Assembly: GCA_035582835.1 (NCBI GenBank)
Contig: JAYKAV010002375.1
Coordinates: 620,001 to 684,000 of the forward strand
DNA: 64,000 nucleotides
Source: Phoebastria nigripes
Lineage: Eukaryota; Chordata; Aves; Procellariiformes; Diomedeidae
Direction: 5' to 3'
In this document: piece by piece, positions 1-64,000 of the stretch
Layout of the letters: each line of letters opens with the position of its first letter
Position numbering within the stretch: position 1 is the stretch's first letter
Notes under the pieces: model-generated
Databases searched by the model: none
Seen by the model: the letters and a program-made list of their open reading frames with translations, nothing else
What the model was told of the DNA's origin: nothing
Position numbers and translations under genes: made by a program

Positions 1-87
1 CCAAAGAAGCGTATACATTTTACATGACCAAGTCTACCGTGCTTTCATGTTACCACATTAAAACCCCAAAAGATTAGAGTGCAATAC

Positions 88-59804
<59,717 letters not shown>

Positions 59805-60442
59805 CTACAAAAAAAGAGAGACTAGTTGACTACCAAGACTGCTAGCATTCCCTTTAGCTAAACACAAAATAAATAAAATAAAGAGATACAGAAGGAGCAC
59901 ACTGAACAACCCATAGAGAATAATTCAGTTGTATTTTGAAAATTCTTTTGGGCTCCATCAAGTATAAGCACGTTAGAATGAAGGCTGTGTTTATATTAAA
60001 TGTACTATTTATGATAAGTACTATTTATTAAATCCACTATGCTATGCTTCTAGCGTTCATTATATGCACAGATGTTATGCTGCAAATGCTGTATGAGAAT
60101 ATAGAGAAAGAACAAGAAAGTTCTGAAAAAAAATTATTTCCATTTCTCATAAGAAAACTCAAAGGCACATAACTGACTCCTGTGTGTTACTGCTTCTTTG
60201 ATGAGCCAACATTCTCTGTGCAACATCTCTGTTCATACGACTTGTTGCACTACATTTTCAGTGCAAGCTCTGAACCTTTGATATTTGTGATTTGGCAGCT
60301 TCGCATTCACTGATATTTTGTATTTCTTCATTGTCCCGTAGAACAACAGTGGTCACATACACTAGTCATTACAGATAATTGCCAAACTCTTAATCAAAGT
60401 AGGTTGTATTGAAGATTGCATAGGCAGTAAATCAGCATTTAT

Positions 60443-60474
60443 GCCTGATCCTGCAAATCCTTATGCACGTGCTT
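60443..60474 (+). repeat. Old amniote repeat fragment (GCCTGATCCTGCAA family)
   Basis: It begins GCCTGATCCTGCAA and continues ATCCTTATGCACGTGCTTA, a phrase common in bird and reptile DNA. The same 14-base opening is at 39383-39396, and a variant (ATCCTGCAAAAATGCATGC) is near 61322-61350. Confidence 0.5.
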
Positions 60475-61015
60475 AGCCTCATCTAAGCAGTTCTCCGACT
60501 TCCATGATTTCTTATGAGATTATCTTTGTACACCAAGATAAGCTCATGCGTTCGTGCTTGCGGAGTATGGGCCATAGTATGACCCAGAGTTATGGCCAGC
60601 TTCTGGCTTTTATCAACCTGTGCATCGTTTATTTATTCATTCTTCTTTATAAGAAGATGAAACAAGATTGCAGCCAAAATGTTTCCTTGCTGGTTTCTTT
60701 GCCCGAGACTTATACACAGCAACATAGTGCTGTAGAATAGGTTTTGTAAACTCATTTGCTCACATCTTTTTTTCCAAATTTTACATGCTAAAATGGAAAG
60801 AATATCTTTAATTCAGCAAAGTATATGTATACTTTGGTGAANGCATCTTTCTGCAACAACATTGGCATTAATGAGTTTTGCAGAATCAGAACAATATAGC
60901 CGTGCAAAAAATACATGAACATAGTTTAAAAAAAAGTTACTTGAATATGGAGAAAAATGCTTTCCCTCTTTCCTCAAATAGTTCAGATTAGTTTTATGAG
61001 CCTAGTTGTTTAAAG

Positions 61016-61043
61016 AAGGTAAGCATAACAAGGTAAGCATAAA
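61016..61043 (+). repeat. 14-base tandem duplication
   Basis: AAGGTAAGCATAAC is followed directly by AAGGTAAGCATAAA, one mismatch. Confidence 0.85.
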
Positions 61044-61795
61044 CTACCCAAGTACTCCCTTAGAGAGAACAGAAACATACAGATCTTCAAAAGAATAGAG
61101 TTCAAAGAGGCACTTTGAACCTCTGCTAAACCCCCTTTTTGCTTTTAACTAACTTTTTGCTGGATTTGAAAAGCATAATCCATATTGAAATACATCAGTG
61201 AAATTTGTAAAGGAGTTTCATTGAAAAGAATGTGATAAATGCACTCCCTTTTCCAAACATATCAGCACTTTATGGTCTGAGATTTGCCAGAAGTTAAGCA
61301 TAACTCAGTCATGGATCCACATCCTGCAAAAATGCATGCATGTACTTACTGTGGTGCAAAAGCTGATGAGCAACCACTCAATCTTCAGTAGAACACAATC
61401 TGATGGAGAGTTTGGCCCATTCTCTATAATGAATAGAGTGATATGACCACTATCATTCTATCATTTTATTTTTATATAAAAATATATTCATAATTGCATA
61501 TGACTAGTAACACAAAAGAAATAGTACGTTAATATGAATTCTGTCAGAATAGACTGAGGAGTTATCAGCAAAACAAATACGGAACTTTTCAAAAAACTAC
61601 ACAAAGATTGCTTGTTTTTAATCTGTAAAAGCTTGACATGTCTCCTTTAAGAGAAACATAATGGTAATGATAATCTCTTGAAAATCAGAAGTGTCATTTC
61701 CTCATTTTTATCGAAGGTCAGAAGTCCAAGGGAGTTCTGCTGGGAATTTTCCTCCCTTTCCCACAAAGAGGACTCTTTTCTGAGACAGTGTAAGA

Positions 61796-61905
61796 TGCTA
61801 TTGTGGTCTAGTGGTTGGATTGGTACCGAAAGGCAGGAGGATCCTGGGTTCAAATGAGCACTGAATCATTGACTTCCAGTGTAGCTTTTGGCTTTTAGTC
61901 AAAAA
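61796..61905 (+). mobile_element. MIR-like tRNA-derived SINE fragment
   Basis: A tRNA-like head has an A-box-like TGGTCTAGTGG at 61804-61814 and a B-box-like GGGTTCAAATG at 61847-61857, 43 bases apart. It is followed by TTGACTTCCAGTGTAGC and TTGGC, lining up with the conserved core of MIR-type SINEs. It does not fold as a complete tRNA, and the acceptor-stem halves do not pair, so I do not call a tRNA gene. Confidence 0.5.
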
Positions 61906-62783
61906 GAAATCTGGGAGAAAGGATTGAAACCATGTCCAAGACAAGCTAAGGGAACTGTTGTTATTTTTCTGGAAGGGAAATGGAATATAGGCAGTAGATG
62001 TTCCTGTGGAAGAAAGGACTATTAACTGCATGGAGAGTGCTATCTGCTAGCCAGGACCTACCATCGGTTTGTAGAGGTTTCATGTTACACCTCAAACAAC
62101 AGTCCCTAAAAGCTCTCAAGAAAGATGCATCTTTCAAGAATCACATCTGCATCTTCACAAGAATCTGTGCTGTGCCTCGTTTTGTGATGGAGTGTGTCCA
62201 ATAACACACTCTTAAAACAACTGTCCTTTGCATGTTGACAGGGCTGAGGAAAGAATCTGGTCCTATTGTTAATACTGATGTACAGAGACTGTGCCCATCA
62301 CACTGATGATAATTTTCAAGAGTATAAGCAGCCTATTCACAATACTTTTGTTACAGGTTCATTTCAAAAAAGAGGTAGAATTTTATTGCCTTCTCTTAAA
62401 ATGAGAGACAAAATCAAAGAGCCTAGGTTGGTTAGTTTGTAAAAAAAACCCAGAAAATCAAAAAGATTGCATTGCCAATGAAATGAGATAGGGTAATTGA
62501 CAATAAATTCCCAAGTTTTTAAATCAGAAAACACTTCATCATTGATCAGCACAGCCAATGACCATGTTCATTAAACCTCCACAGGCTTAAAATCTATCAA
62601 AACATTCTGATCAGTGTCATGATGCTGCGTTGACTCAATGCAGCTTATGATTTAGCCTCATAAAACACTCACCAGGTACAACTTCCCTTTTTAGCAGCAC
62701 CCACTTCAGGACACACATCTAGGACTGGCACTGACAGGGAATAGAAGAGATAAGAACCGTAGAAGCATTAATAGTCCAGTGAT

Positions 62784-62829
62784 CCTTCCTTCCTTCTTTC
62801 CTTCCTCCCTCCCTCCCTTTCTTCCATCC
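62784..62829 (+). repeat. (CTTC/CCTC)n pyrimidine tract
   Basis: Imperfect CTTC and CCTC repeats, all pyrimidine over about 45 bases, in the 5' intron or flank. Confidence 0.85.
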
Positions 62830-64000
62830 ATTTGTCCATCACCACTGTGCTAGAAATGAACTATGACTGGAAGTGGAGGACTCATGTTCTGAATCTGTTC
62901 ATGTATGCCAGCTTTCATAGCCACTTTCTGGTGTTTACACAGACAGGCTGCTAGCAGTTCTCTGTATCTTCTAGAGTTGCGTATTAAAATACACTGCAGT
63001 ACATTAGAGCTCTAAGAAATAATTTTAACTCCAGTGTGCCTCACAGGGAGCAAGAAACCACTCCATCATTCCCTTCCCATCCGTTTCTGGTGCAGAAGGC
63101 AGATCCGATATACCATCCACACTTTTGCCCATGTCACTCAAGCAGCTGGACCTTGCTCTGTTTTTTGGAAAACATAGTACACAAGAGGCTCTGGAGATGC
63201 ACTGATGCACAGGCTCATCACCCCAGGCATAAAGCATGTCATGTAGTTTCTACTTCTTTGCTCAAGTTTCACAGATAGGGGAAATATATTGGATGAAATT
63301 TTACAGACAGGTAAGGGAGGATGCTTTGCATTTACAGTTAATGCAAGTGAGACTCCCATTTGGTTAGAAGCTGAAATTAGCCATTACTTTCTGCTGCATC
63401 AGGGCATGCCTCCAGAAGCTCATTTTCATTGGCCTCAAGGTTTAACAAGCTGTGTTCATTTCGGAAGAAGGACAGAAAGAAAAGCCCCTAAGGCAGAAGA
63501 ACAAGTCCTTGATTTCTCTAGACAGTATGGGGCATTTTACAACAATGCTTGCACAGCTCCACCAAAGTTAACAGGAGTTGGACCATGACAGGTTTCCAGA
63601 TGCAATTGCTCATCCAAGAAAACAGTGTAACCTTCAGTCTTCTTCAAAGGAAAATTTAATAATATAATGGCAAAATTTCTCGTGCCCACGCTCAGATCCC
63701 ATGCTTGCAAAGTTCAGCGTAGCTACAGATGAACGCATTCTTAGGGCTGCAAACAGTGCAAGTAGCATGTTCAAAAGCTTCGGACTAATTTAGGAGTCTA
63801 AGTTTCATTTTCATACAGTATTTCAGTATTGGGAGTTAAGGCTAAAGAGATCTTTAATAGTTCTAGAAATTTTAAAGAGTTTTAAAAGGCCTTAGCTATA
63901 CTGACTTTTAATGAGTCCCAGTTTTGAAAATTTTCACTCAAAAAACTGAGCCTGGAAATGAAGACAGTTTAGAAGATCTTGACTGCAGATAACCAATGAA

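Larger units (their letters stand above)
59805..64000 (-). other. ABCC9 5' intron or flank upstream of the start-codon exon
   Basis: 4.2 kb. Because the start-codon exon has a splice acceptor, this is probably the intron after a non-coding first exon that lies outside the window. I see no CpG-rich promoter. It holds a MIR-like SINE (61796-61905), scraps of an old amniote repeat, a 14-base tandem duplication at 61016-61043 and a pyrimidine tract at 62784-62829. A 99-codon ORF at 63289-63588 is unrecognised. Confidence 0.75.

Noticed and set aside
61796..61870. tRNA gene
   Set aside because: A- and B-box-like sequences are present, but the stems do not pair into a full cloverleaf; better explained as a SINE head.
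63289..63588. 99-codon plus-strand ORF
   Set aside because: No recognisable domain or start context; its tail resembles worn repeat sequence.

Overview
The window is vertebrate nuclear DNA, most likely from a bird. It has long AT-rich introns, short exons with GT-AG splice sites and scattered unresolved N bases. The bird assignment rests on a CR1 LINE with the typical ATTCTATGATTCTA-type 3' end, plus an LTR fragment of a kind I know from bird genomes. I see no bacterial, phage or plasmid features.

One gene fills the window: ABCC9, encoding sulfonylurea receptor 2 (SUR2), on the minus strand. SUR2 is the regulatory ABC-family subunit of ATP-sensitive potassium channels. I could place 31 consecutive coding exons by matching the encoded protein to known SUR2 and checking splice sites and reading phase at every junction. 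They run from the exon with the start codon (59639-59804) to the last exon before the second nucleotide-binding domain (88-208). All phases agree. The exons total 3928 coding bases, about 1309 codons of the roughly 1550 expected. The remaining exons (NBD2 and the alternative SUR2A/SUR2B last exons) lie beyond the left edge.

Layout from right to left, in transcript order. 59805-64000: 5' flank or first intron, with a tRNA-derived MIR-like SINE and old amniote repeat scraps. 53884-59804: coding exons 1-5, TMD0 and the L0 linker. 46110-53883: a 7.8 kb intron holding the CR1 element and the LTR fragment. 35095-46109: exons 6-12, TMD1. 27991-32310: exons 13-16, linker and Walker A of NBD1. 16640-22863: exons 17-23, rest of NBD1 and the acidic linker. 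3044-14556: exons 24-30, TMD2. 88-208: exon 31.

I found no second gene, no nested gene on the plus strand, and no sign of a novel multi-gene system. Points worth a second look are the splicing context of the 39-base exon 17, a Thr-to-Met change in a conserved TMD2 motif, an unresolved base in the Walker A lysine codon, direct repeats flanking exon 19, and the interspersed repeats.
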